Shown here: positions 1 through 7,048 of the stretch, piece by piece
Layout of the letters: every line of letters begins with the position of its first letter
How positions within the stretch are numbered: position 1 is the first letter of the stretch
Program-made: the position numbers and the translations under genes
Assembly (NCBI RefSeq): GCF_003952425.1
Contig: NZ_CP034449.1
Span: forward strand, 7,304,001-7,368,000
Direction of reading: 5' to 3'
DNA: 64,000 nt
From: Mesorhizobium sp. M2A.F.Ca.ET.046.03.2.1
GTDB taxonomy: Bacteria > Pseudomonadota > Alphaproteobacteria > Rhizobiales > Rhizobiaceae
The notes under the pieces: generated by a model
What the model was told of the DNA's origin: nothing
What the model saw: only the letters and a program-made list of their open reading frames with translations
Databases searched by the model: none

Positions 1-165
1 CACCGCCGGAAAGGACGCGGCGAAGACCACGCTCAGCGTCGGCAGCGCGACATTGGCGATGCTGGTGGCGAGCGACGAGACGAGCATGGCCAGAGACAGG
101 CTGGCCAGCGCACCCGCCGTCGAACGGCTAACGGGCGCAGCGCGGGTCTCGGCAATATCGGCCAT
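1..165 (-). CDS. MFS transporter, N-terminal fragment (cut by window start)
   Basis: Only the first 55 residues are inside the window. They show a polar N-terminus followed by a first transmembrane helix and a second hydrophobic stretch containing SLATSIANVALPTL, which is typical of the first helices of drug-efflux type major facilitator transporters. The ATG at 165 has a GGAGA ribosome site seven bases upstream. The gene is divergent from the LysR gene at 300, an arrangement in which the LysR protein commonly controls the transporter. The substrate cannot be told from this fragment. Confidence 0.75.
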   Translation of the reverse strand, partial: MADIAETRAAPVSRSTAGALASLSLAMLVSSLATSIANVALPTLSVVFAASFPAV

Positions 166-237
166 GATGTCTTCTCCGTCGGGTGAAATGCGCCGGGAAG
201 ATAGGCGTCCAGCGGATATGGCGGAACGCGCAGCATT

Positions 238-254
238 TGCACTTGATCAGTGCA
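238..254. promoter_or_regulatory. Perfect inverted repeat, candidate LysR operator
   Basis: TGCACT-TGATC-AGTGCA is a perfect 6-bp inverted repeat with a 5-bp spacer, in the divergent region between the MFS gene and the LysR gene. LysR proteins usually bind dyads of this sort between themselves and their target. The assignment to this regulator is an inference from position. Confidence 0.55.
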
Positions 255-299
255 CGAAACGCCATGTCACCGAGCAACAACCATGCTATGGTTGCGCCT

Positions 300-1208
300 A
301 TGTCGCGACCCGATCTCAACCTGCTCGTCACGCTGGATGTGCTGCTTGCCGAAGGCAGCGTCGCCAGGGCCGCGCGGCGGCTGAAGCTCAGCCCCTCGGC
401 GATGAGCCGGGCGCTGGCGAGGCTGCGCGAGGCGACCGGCGATCCGCTTCTGGTGCGCGCCGGGCGAGGCCTGGTGCCGACGCCGCGCGCCGCGGAGCTC
501 GGCGCGGAAGTCGGCCGGCTGGTCAAGGAGGCGGAAGCGATGCTGCGGCCCGCCGAGCGGCTCGACCTCGCGCGGCTCAACCGCAGCTTCACGCTGCGCA
601 ACAGCGACGGCTTCGTCGAGAATTTCGGCCCGGCGCTGCTGGCCCGCGCGTCGCGGGAAGCGCCGGGCGTGCAATTGCGCTTCGTGCCCAAGCCCGACAA
701 GGACAGCGGCCCGATGCGCGAGGGCGAGGTCGATCTGGAGACCGGCGTGATCGGCACCACGACCGGGCCGGAGGTGCGCTCGCGGGCGCTGTTCCGCGAC
801 CGCTTCGTCGGCGTCGCGCGGGCCGGCCATGAGTTAAGCGAAGGCCGCGTCACCGCCGCCCGCTTCGCGGCCGGACGCCACATATTGATCTCGCGGCGCG
901 GGCTCGATCGCGGCCCGGTAGACGACGCGCTGGAACTCGCCGGGCTGACGCGGACGATCGCGACCGTGGTCGGCGGCTTCGCCGAGGCGCTGGCGCTGGC
1001 GCGGGGCTCGGACCTCATCGCCACGGTGCCGGAGCGCTATACGGGCACGCTGCGCGAGGGCCTGTTCACCTTTTCACTGCCGGTCAAACTTGCCCCGCTG
1101 ACGATCTCGTTGTTGTGGCATCCGAGGCTCGATGCCGATCCGGCGCATCGGTGGCTGCGGGGGCTGGTGAAGGAGGTGTGCGGCGGGGCGCGTAATCCCG
1201 GCCCTTGA
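300..1208 (+). CDS. LysR-family transcriptional regulator
   Basis: A 302-residue protein of normal LysR length. Residues 4-62 form the winged helix-turn-helix (DLNLLVTLDVLLAEGS, then AARRLKLSPSAMSRALARLR), followed by a linker helix and a substrate-binding domain of the NodD-like subclass. I start at ATG 300 because the family motif RPDLNLL then falls at the N-terminus; ATG 288 is an alternative. It probably represses or activates the divergent MFS gene through the inverted repeat at 238-254. The ligand is not evident. Confidence 0.9.
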   Translation: MSRPDLNLLVTLDVLLAEGSVARAARRLKLSPSAMSRALARLREATGDPLLVRAGRGLVPTPRAAELGAEVGRLVKEAEAMLRPAERLDLARLNRSFTLRNSDGFVENFGPALLARASREAPGVQLRFVPKPDKDSGPMREGEVDLETGVIGTTTGPEVRSRALFRDRFVGVARAGHELSEGRVTAARFAAGRHILISRRGLDRGPVDDALELAGLTRTIATVVGGFAEALALARGSDLIATVPERYTGTLREGLFTFSLPVKLAPLTISLLWHPRLDADPAHRWLRGLVKEVCGGARNPGP

Positions 1209-1314
1209 AAGGGATTGACGCGGCGAGGGAACCAACGATGCGCCGCGGGAGGCACTTCGTTAACGTTAGCCTTAACTAACGTATACTGCGCGCAAGAAAA
1301 ACCGTGCCGTTCAT

Positions 1315-1340
1315 GGAACCCACGGCATGGTCAGCGCGTT
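1315..1340 (+). promoter_or_regulatory. EcfG/RpoE2-type promoter (GGAAC-N17-CGTT)
   Basis: GGAAC at 1315-1319 and CGTT at 1337-1340 with a 17-base spacer match the rhizobial general stress sigma-factor consensus. A transcript would start near 1347, just before the GGAGG ribosome site of the small CxxCxGxG gene. Confidence 0.55.
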
Positions 1341-1372
1341 GCCGGGCGCTTTTGCAACAGCCGGAGGCTCGC

Positions 1373-1576
1373 TTGGGCGAATTCAGGAAGTTCGCGTGCC
1401 CCCGGTGCCTGGGCGCCGGCAAGGTGTTCGAGTGTGAAAAGCAGGTGGCGTCGAAAAGCTCATGCTGTCCCTCGGGCACGTTGCGCGACAATTGCCCCGG
1501 ACAACGGGTTTCCTGCCAGGCCTGCAACGGAACCGGCCTGCGCGGCTACGGCGCACCTCCTCTTTTGCAGGACTGA
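1373..1576 (+). CDS. Small DnaJ-type zinc-finger protein with two CxxCxGxG motifs
   Basis: A 67-residue protein with CPRCLGAG near residue 9 and CQACNGTG near residue 48, separated by further Cys residues (FEC, SSCC, NC). The CxxCxGxG pairs are the signature of the zinc-binding central domain of DnaJ, but no J domain is present. The frame is open back to GTG 1304, yet I prefer TTG 1373: it has GGAGG five bases upstream and lies downstream of an EcfG-type promoter that would otherwise be inside the gene. A role as a small redox or stress zinc protein is inference. Confidence 0.55.
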   Translation: MGEFRKFACPRCLGAGKVFECEKQVASKSSCCPSGTLRDNCPGQRVSCQACNGTGLRGYGAPPLLQD

Positions 1577-1675
1577 GCGGCGAGAGGTGGATCACGGCCG
1601 GTGCGGCTCAGGCCCGCGACCTTCGAATTCAAAGCGATCGGACAGAGAATAGTCGATCCGTTTGCCGGAATTGCT

Positions 1676-1798
1676 TTAGGCGCTGGCGCCGCCCATCAGC
1701 GCGGCGACCAGGGTCGCCAGGAAGACAAGCAGCCCCAACGCGACCCGGTCCAGCCACCCGCGCCGTCTGGCAAGGATCTCGAACAACCGATTGGCCAT
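1676..1798 (-). CDS. Small single-pass membrane protein (40 aa)
   Basis: The reading frame begins MANRLFEILARRRGWLDRVA and continues with one hydrophobic helix (about residues 19-36, ending LVAALMGGASA). The basic N-terminus before the helix suggests a cytoplasmic N-terminus. The ATG at 1798 has a purine-rich GGGGGAAG ribosome site. I do not recognise a family. Confidence 0.5.
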   Translation of the reverse strand: MANRLFEILARRRGWLDRVALGLLVFLATLVAALMGGASA

Positions 1799-2373
1799 CG
1801 CAACTTCCCCCTTCGCTTGCGCCATACTCTACCATGCATTTCATGAGAACATCATGAAATGGCTCACAGAGCCTCCGATGCCGCTTCAAGGGAAAATCGG
1901 CCGCTGCCGGTCGCCCGATGCCGCGCTGCGAAATGCACCCAAAAAAAGTCGGGATCGAAGGGACAGTCGGTCTGGCGAAAAATCAGCTTATTCAAGCGGA
2001 TACGCATATATGTGCGGCGCGGTATGCTGGACATCGGAAATGCCCGGAATTCCGCCATTTCATGGCTCTTCGCCGTGGCCCCAGCATGACTGCCAAGCGT
2101 GCTTCGAGCGCGAAAAAGGCGGCTAAAAAGGCGCTTCTTGAGCCCTCGGCGACGGCGTTGACAGGGCACCGCGCCAATGGCACTCCGCAAGCACTGGTCA
2201 CGCCATGACCGTTGCTGTTGGGGACGGACGGGGTTTCAGCAGCTTGGCGGCGGCGCCGGACGGGCGGGCACATGCAGTGTACCGCCCGCTCCTGGCCGGT
2301 CCCGGATTCCAGTTCTGCCGCTGCTTGCAACGTAACCGATCGCGCTTGCGCGCGCGGGAATGACACGGGACAA
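1799..2373. other. Intergenic region without a convincing gene
   Basis: Composition is more AT-rich around 1850-2050. A lysine/alanine-rich 40-residue frame (ATG 2086 to 2208) exists but lacks a ribosome site. No clear promoter or terminator was found. Confidence 0.4.
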
Positions 2374-3303
2374 TTAGCCGGCGTGCTGCAGCCAATGGCG
2401 GTCGAACACGTTGACGATGGCGCGGAACTCGGACGGCGGGATCTGGTTGACGCCGCCATCGCCGTCGGCGCTGAGGAAATGGCCGAGCTGGCGATCGACC
2501 GCTTCCGGGTGCTCCATGACGATGCCGAGACTTGCCAGGTCGGCGGCGATCGAGATGCCGGGCGGCAGGGGGCCCCATTGTTCGGCGGCGGGCGCATCGC
2601 GCAGGCGCACCAACAGGATCCTGGTGAGCGAGGGCTGCGCTTCCGGGGCGAAGATGGCGGTGCCGACCATATAGCCGCCGAGCACGCTCACCGGCTGCGT
2701 ATGCGGGAACAGGCAAAGGAAGGACTGCGCCTCGCCGCCCACCTCCTTCAGATGCAGATAGAGGCTGCGCTTTGCCGGCGTGACCGGCCCGGAGAACTGC
2801 AACTGCCCGGTCGGCGATGTCTCGCGATATATGGCGTTGAAGGCATGCGCACCGGGCCCCGCCTCGATCGCCAGGCGGCCCCTGATGAGCTGGCCGCGAT
2901 AATAGGGCGACCAGGCGTGAGAGTACCAGGCATAGGTCCCGGCGAGCGCCAGTCCGATGCCTTTGTCGTCATGTCCGGGCGAGGCAGCGGACTGAGCGCG
3001 AGCGCGGCGTTCGAGCTCCGCCGCGTCAATACCGTGGCGGGCGGCGATTGCGGCCGCGAAGCTCGGCAGATCGCTCTCGGCGATCCAGGCGCCGGGCTGC
3101 TCGAGGCGCAGCACTTTCGCCCAATCGTCGTAGACGCTTTGCTCGCGCGGCTGAGCCCGGCCCTGCAGCCATTTGTCGGCGCGGCCGAGATCGAATGCCG
3201 TCCTGGCGTTGACGGAACGGAACGCCGCCGCGAGATCCTTGCGGGTGACGGTGCCGAGCAGGGCCGATGTCAGCCGCAGCTTCTGCGCGATATGTTGTGC
3301 CAT
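2374..3303 (-). CDS. Hypothetical protein (309 aa)
   Basis: A single long frame with good codon use. Residues 15-70 (RKDLAAAFRSVNARTAFDLG, then KWLQGRAQPREQSVYDDWAKVL) resemble an N-terminal helical DNA-binding or adaptor module; the remaining 200 residues are a mixed alpha/beta region with no motif I can name. There is no signal peptide or membrane segment, so a cytoplasmic protein is likely. It stands alone between two intergenic regions. Confidence 0.7.
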   Translation of the reverse strand: MAQHIAQKLRLTSALLGTVTRKDLAAAFRSVNARTAFDLGRADKWLQGRAQPREQSVYDDWAKVLRLEQPGAWIAESDLPSFAAAIAARHGIDAAELERRARAQSAASPGHDDKGIGLALAGTYAWYSHAWSPYYRGQLIRGRLAIEAGPGAHAFNAIYRETSPTGQLQFSGPVTPAKRSLYLHLKEVGGEAQSFLCLFPHTQPVSVLGGYMVGTAIFAPEAQPSLTRILLVRLRDAPAAEQWGPLPPGISIAADLASLGIVMEHPEAVDRQLGHFLSADGDGGVNQIPPSEFRAIVNVFDRHWLQHAG

Positions 3304-3710
3304 CGAAGCGCCCCCTCGGACCCCATGCCCTTCCGAGAATCATGCCTGGCCGCGGCCGCCCCCGGGCACGGCGTCGACTCGTGATGATACGCATGGTCGC
3401 GACGCTGCGCGCCGGACTTTCGTCCTGCGCCCGATGTCCGCATCCCAACCTTCCACAGGCCTATACCGCGGAAATTCCGCAGAATTCCACGCCCTTCCAC
3501 ATGGCCGCCCTTTGCCCCCGGGCAGCCGGCGCTAAGCTCGCTGCGGGCAAGGGGCAGACCGTCATGAAAAACGCGCTGAATGTGGGCTTGAGCACGTCAT
3601 CCCCTTCCTTCGCAGAGCTGTGACACGCTCGATTTCGAGCGACGCCGAATCCCGGCCAAAGCCGGCGACGAGCAAACCGTATTGCCACCTCATCCGGAAG
3701 GAATGTTCAG
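3304..3710. other. Intergenic region, nothing recognised
   Basis: About 400 bases without a plausible reading frame. GGAAGGA just before 3711 is the ribosome site of the next gene. Confidence 0.4.
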
Positions 3711-3953
3711 ATGACTTCGACCACTTCTTCGACACTCACCTTCATCTTGTTTGTTTCAGGATGCATAGCGCTGGCGCTGCTGTTCATCAACGCGCCGCAG
3801 GGGGAATTCCAGTCGAAATACGTCAAGGCAACGCCCGCCACGCAAGGAGCGTCGCCCACCCGCATCGACATCGACAACGACGCGCATGCGATACGCTTCT
3901 ATGTCGACGGCAAGCAGGTCGCGCTGCTCGACGCATCTGGCTTCAAGCCATGA
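3711..3953 (+). CDS. Small membrane-anchored protein (80 aa)
   Basis: One N-terminal transmembrane helix (about residues 9-27, [18 protein letters not shown]) followed by a 50-residue soluble tail. The ribosome site GGAAGGA lies nine bases before the ATG. The tail ends with a short segment containing [13 protein letters not shown] that looks like a small beta unit. No family is recognised. The frameshifted exported protein follows 33 bases later on the same strand, so the two may be co-transcribed. Confidence 0.65.
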   Translation: MTSTTSSTLTFILFVSGCIALALLFINAPQGEFQSKYVKATPATQGASPTRIDIDNDAHAIRFYVDGKQVALLDASGFKP

Positions 3954-3985
3954 GGAGGCCGCAGAGCCAGGAACGGAAACCGGCC

Positions 3986-4218
3986 ATGAAGATCGTCCTA
4001 TCCGCGCTGACGGCGCTTCTCCTTTCGGTCGCGCTGACGCAAGGGGCCGGGGCCAAGACGAAAATCGTGGTGACCGAAAAAAGGCCGCCACGACTGGCAA
4101 GCATCGGCCGCCGCTCGATCAGACGGCAACCGGCGGCATCGTGCCTTTGGCGGGCCAGACGCCGGAGACCGGGGATCCGGGCCAGGCCTATCCGCAGCCG
4201 CTGGACCTGCATTTCTAG
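3986..4218 (+). pseudogene. Small exported protein, frame interrupted at an A6 run
   Basis: The frame from ATG 3986 encodes a clear signal peptide (MKIVLSALTALLLSVALTQG, then AGAK) and KTKIVVTEK, and then degenerates into an Arg-rich sequence. Moving to the -1 frame at the six A residues 4077-4082 restores a natural-looking tail containing PLDQTATGGIVPLAGQTPE that stops at 4218, giving about 77 residues. This is either a one-base loss in a homopolymer (mutation or sequencing error) or -1 slippage. Function is unknown. Confidence 0.5.
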
Positions 4219-4427
4219 GCCAATTGCGGGAAATGCGCGGGCGAACGACCCGGCCAACAGCCACCCAGCCATCCTGAGGGCTGGGGGCTTAGCGCCGCTG
4301 GCACGGCAGTGCCTGCCTCCTACGCGGACTTCAGGGGCTGCGGTCCGCGGGGAAAAGCGCGCGGCTTGACCAGGCCATTGCCGGCGCGATAGGCGGGCGC
4401 AGGCCATCCAATTGATGAAAGACCGCC

Positions 4428-4649
4428 ATGACCGACCCTATCGTGAAAGACAGCAACGGCACGCCGCTGAAGGATGGCGACTCCGTGACGCTGAGCAAGG
4501 ACCTCAAGGTCAAGGGCACGTCCGAGACGATCAAGCGCGGCACGCTGGTGAAGAACATCCGCCTCAACGGCAATCCCGGCGAGATCGAATGCAACACCAA
4601 GCAGGTCAAGGGCCTGGTGCTGAAGACGGAGTTCCTGAAAAAGGCGTGA
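4428..4649 (+). CDS. PhnA/YjdM-family protein (short form)
   Basis: 73 residues matching the C-terminal domain of E. coli PhnA/YjdM: VKDSNGTPLKDGDSVTL, then KDLKVKG and GTLVKNIRL, and a terminal LKTEFLKK. The N-terminal zinc ribbon of the longer E. coli protein is absent. Despite the historical name the family has no proven part in phosphonate breakdown. The protein is a small beta-barrel-like fold predicted to be cytoplasmic. It is a single-gene unit. Confidence 0.85.
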   Translation: MTDPIVKDSNGTPLKDGDSVTLSKDLKVKGTSETIKRGTLVKNIRLNGNPGEIECNTKQVKGLVLKTEFLKKA

Positions 4650-4772
4650 TTGCGGGATCCCATCTCCCCTTATGTTGCACTGCGTTAGATTTGTTGCATT
4701 GCGATAGCGGCGCATAGGGCCGAGGCTTTGCCTCAGGCGGGATACGAACGAGCATTAACGAGGTTCGTATTC

Positions 4773-5819
4773 GTGTCAGCATCGGCGCAGGATTTCCGAC
4801 CCGATATCGAAGGGTTGCGGGCGGTGGCCGTGGCGGGCGTCGTGGCCTGCCATTTCGGCCTGGCGGCGCTGCCGGGCGGCTTTGCCGGGGTCGACATCTT
4901 CTTCGTCATCTCGGGCTTGGTCTCCTTCATCCTCTGGGCCTGGCCGACGAACGTTTCGCAGCCCTGGGCCTTCTACTTCTCGCCGCTGCGCGCTTGGGAA
5001 TTTGCCGCCGGCGGCCTCGCATCGATGGCGCCGGCGCGGCTTTTGCAGGCGCGTCCGCTGCTGGGGCGGGCGTTGAGCCTGGCCGGCCTGACGATGATCG
5101 GGACCGCTTATCTCACCTTCAGCGAGGACGCTCCCTTCCCCGGCTTTCTGGCGCTTCTGCCTGTCGCCGGCGCGGTCCTTCTGCTCAAGGCGGGAGCGGC
5201 CGGCGCCAGGGACGGCTACTCACCCGATTCCGAGCGGAATTGGGTGAATGCCGCCCTGGCGCTGCCGCCTTTGCAATGGAGCGGCAGGCTCTCCTATTCG
5301 ATCCATCTGTGGCATTGGCCGGTCATCGTCTATGCCGGCATGCTGGCGCCGGAGCTGACGCCCATCGAACGGCTTCATTGCCTCGCGCTGACGCTGGCGC
5401 TGTCCGCCCTTACCTGCCACCTCATCGAGAACCCGATCCGTCGCAACGGCTGGCTGATGGCCAATGCGGCGCGGGCGCCGGTGCCGGTCCTCCTCCTGAC
5501 CGGCACCGGCGTCGCAGCCGCCCACGGCAATGCCAGGCTTGCCGTGCGCGACCTCGATCCGTAGCAGCGCATCATCGCCGCCAGCGCGGCCGAGCCATCA
5601 TGGCGGGACGCGGCGGCGACACGGCCAACGACGCCATACGGTTGAGCGCGACATCGTCGACAGCATCCCCAACGCTGCTTACGTCGACCTCACCGACTTT
5701 GCGACGCCTTCCTCGACGGCAAGCTCGCCTTCCGCGACCAGCACCATATGGCCACGCCCTTCGCGGAATCGCTGGAGCCGGAGGTGGAGAAAAGGGTGAT
5801 GTCGAAGGTGGGAAGATAG
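4773..5819 (+). pseudogene. OafA/YrhL-type acyltransferase 3 with SGNH tail, decayed
   Basis: The frame begins DFRPDIEGLRAVAV and continues GVDIFFVISG, the hallmark start of membrane O-acyltransferases of the OafA type. It then jumps directly to a segment normally well over 100 residues further on (AFYFSPLRAWEFAAGG), so a central part is missing in frame. The frame stops at 5564. Remnants of the C-terminal SGNH domain follow in other frames (AAYVDLTDF, then AFLDGKLAFRDQHHM, ending at 5819). These proteins normally acetylate cell-surface sugars; this copy is very unlikely to work. Confidence 0.8.
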
Positions 5820-5837
5820 GGCGACGACGCCCACCCG

Positions 5838-5998
5838 TTCGTCATCCTAGGGCGGAGCAAGGAGCGAAGCGACGCGCGCAGACCCTAGGATCCATGCCGT
5901 GACGCTAAGGCTTTGCAACGGGTACAGAATTCTGCACCGCCGCGCTTCGCGGCGAAGGTCACGGCATGGATCCTCGGGTCAAGCCCGAGGATGACGAC
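5838..5998. repeat. Dispersed palindromic element, family 3, copy 1
   Basis: The left part starts TCGTCATCCTAGGGCGGAGC and reaches CCTAGGATCCATGCCGTGAC; the right part is an inverted partner, GTCACGGCATGGATCCT to GAGGATGACGA. A very similar copy lies at 10281-10427. Elements of this layout are common in Mesorhizobium intergenic regions. Confidence 0.75.
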
Positions 5999-6020
5999 CG
6001 GAGGGGCGTCGGCGCCTCAA

Positions 6021-6072
6021 TGCGCCCCCTCTGGCCTGCGGCCATCTCCCCCACGAGGGGGAGATTAGCAGC
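6021..6072. repeat. Dispersed repeat family 1, single copy
   Basis: A variant of the C-run/G-run palindrome found seven more times in the window: GCGCCCCCTCTG, a CATCTCCCCCAC core and GGGGGAGATTAG. It sits beside the family 3 element and before the cupin gene end. Confidence 0.7.
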
Positions 6073-6086
6073 TTCGGCGCCGCGCC

Positions 6087-6440
6087 TCAGCCCACCACAA
6101 CCACGAAATGCTTGGTCACCGGCTCGAGGATCTTCCAGGTGCCCTTGAAATCCGCCTCGACGACGAAGGCGTCGCCGGGGCCGACCTCGACCGGCTCGCC
6201 GCCGTCGGGCGTGATGATGATGCGGCCGGCGATCATGTGGACGAATTCATAGTCGGTGTAGGTGGCATGATAGGTGCCGGGCGAGGCGCGCCAGGTGCCG
6301 GACATCACCTTGCCGTCCTCGGTGGTGTGCTGCACGGCGGTTTGCATCGTGGGGGAACCCTCGACCGCGATCCAGCCCGGCAGGTCGCCGCCATCGGCAT
6401 GCTCGACGGCGCCGAATTTGAGAATGGTGGGTCTGGTCAT
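6087..6440 (-). CDS. Cupin domain protein (EutQ/DUF861-like)
   Basis: 117 residues forming one small cupin barrel. Motif 1 is around residues 57-77 (GTYHATYTDYEFVHMIAGR) and motif 2 around 79-97 (TPDGGEPVEVGPGDAFVV). The typical metal-binding His triad is only partly present, as in the (R)-ureidoglycine-aminohydrolase/EutQ-like subgroup. It is a single gene with the start set by the family N-terminus. The substrate is unknown. Confidence 0.85.
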   Translation of the reverse strand: MTRPTILKFGAVEHADGGDLPGWIAVEGSPTMQTAVQHTTEDGKVMSGTWRASPGTYHATYTDYEFVHMIAGRIIITPDGGEPVEVGPGDAFVVEADFKGTWKILEPVTKHFVVVVG

Positions 6441-6604
6441 CGAATGCTCCTCGGTTCGCCGGAATTGGCTGGCGACGGCATAGCCGATGGCGGCATGGGT
6501 TGCACGCGGCGATACGACAGCGGAAGGCGATGTGGCGACGGATGCCTAACGGTCCGCAGCTGAGGATCAGCGGGGTTCAGCTCGGCCGAGTTGCATCCAG
6601 AATC

Positions 6605-6625
6605 AAAAACCCGCCGGATGGCGGG
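6605..6625 (-). terminator. Rho-independent terminator after the RiPP-like ORF
   Basis: On the minus strand CCCGCC-ATCC-GGCGGG is followed by five T residues. The stem lies 21-36 bases past the stop codon of the mini-ORF at 6646, supporting a short dedicated transcript. Confidence 0.65.
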
Positions 6626-6645
6626 CTTTTCGGTTTCCGGCCAGA

Positions 6646-6735
6646 TCAGGTCGGAATGGAAGATGGCGGCGTTGCGGTGACAACGCTCAGCTTTTCACGC
6701 TTCGCCAGAACAGGCTTCTCATAGGTCTTCTTCAA
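6646..6735 (-). CDS. Putative RiPP precursor peptide (29 aa, TTG start)
   Basis: The frame reads LKKTYEKPVLAKREKLSVVT followed by ATPPSSIPT. The KKxYxKPxLxKREKLSxVTA leader resembles the leader sequences of lasso-peptide precursors and of orphan putative RiPP precursors seen in Rhizobiales. The TTG start follows a strong AAAGGGGGG ribosome site, and a terminator lies just past the stop. No cyclase, protease or other maturation enzyme is adjacent, so it would be an orphan precursor matured elsewhere or a peptide with another role. The core would be the Pro/Ser-rich tail. Confidence 0.5.
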   Translation of the reverse strand: MKKTYEKPVLAKREKLSVVTATPPSSIPT

Positions 6736-6861
6736 GGCACCCCCCTTTCAAGGCTTCGTAGGTCCGCATGTGCAACTTTAAAGCTGGCGCGGCCTATAAG
6801 CTGTAGCACATTAGCAACACTTAACAGACGTTCCGCAGGGATTACGGCGTTAAGCATCACT

Positions 6862-6876
6862 GTCCCGTTTCGGGAC
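6862..6876. promoter_or_regulatory. Perfect palindrome abutting the sigma-54 promoter
   Basis: GTCCCG-TTT-CGGGAC is a perfect inverted repeat whose right arm touches the -24 element. The position suits a repressor or a closely placed activator. The protein is unknown. Confidence 0.5.
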
Positions 6877-6892
6877 TGGCACTCGTCTTGCT
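6876..6892 (+). promoter_or_regulatory. Sigma-54 (RpoN) promoter
   Basis: CTGGCACTCGTCTTGCT matches the -24/-12 consensus (YTGGCAC, 5 bases, TTGCW): GG at 6878-6879 and GC at 6890-6891 are ten bases apart. The predicted start is near 6902. Confidence 0.65.
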
Positions 6893-6901
6893 ATGAAGAG
6901 A

Positions 6902-7003
6902 TTGCCGGTGTCCTCCCGCCGGTCCTGATCGAGGGATCAGGTTTAAATCTCGCCGGGCCTGTGGGTTTGGGCATCAGGGTTAGGTCCGGCGAGTTTTTCT
7001 TTT
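6902..7003 (+). ncRNA. Candidate small RNA, about 100 nt
   Basis: Between the sigma-54 promoter and a strong terminator there is no reading frame, but there is clear RNA structure. A GCCGG/CCGGT hairpin exposes TGTCCTCCC, a second hairpin is CCTGATC/GATCAGG, and the terminator stem follows. The exposed CCTCCC is complementary to Shine-Dalgarno sequences, a feature of several trans-acting rhizobial small RNAs. No Rfam family could be assigned by eye. Confidence 0.5.
6949..7003 (+). terminator. Rho-independent terminator of the small RNA
   Basis: CTCGCCGG at 6949-6956 pairs with CCGGCGAG at 6986-6993, followed by TTTTTCTTTT. The loop of about 29 bases contains a further short CCT/AGG pairing. 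Confidence 0.7.
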
Positions 7004-7048
7004 CCCCACCGTTATGCCGACACCACGCGACTGGCGGGCGCTCCGCCT

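Noticed and set aside
2086..2208. 40-residue Lys/Ala-rich frame
   Set aside because: There is no ribosome site and no conserved motif; composition alone is not enough.
6802..6819. TGT and ACA half sites upstream of the sigma-54 promoter as a NifA site
   Set aside because: The spacing is 12, not the 10 bases required for TGT-N10-ACA, so NifA control is not supported.
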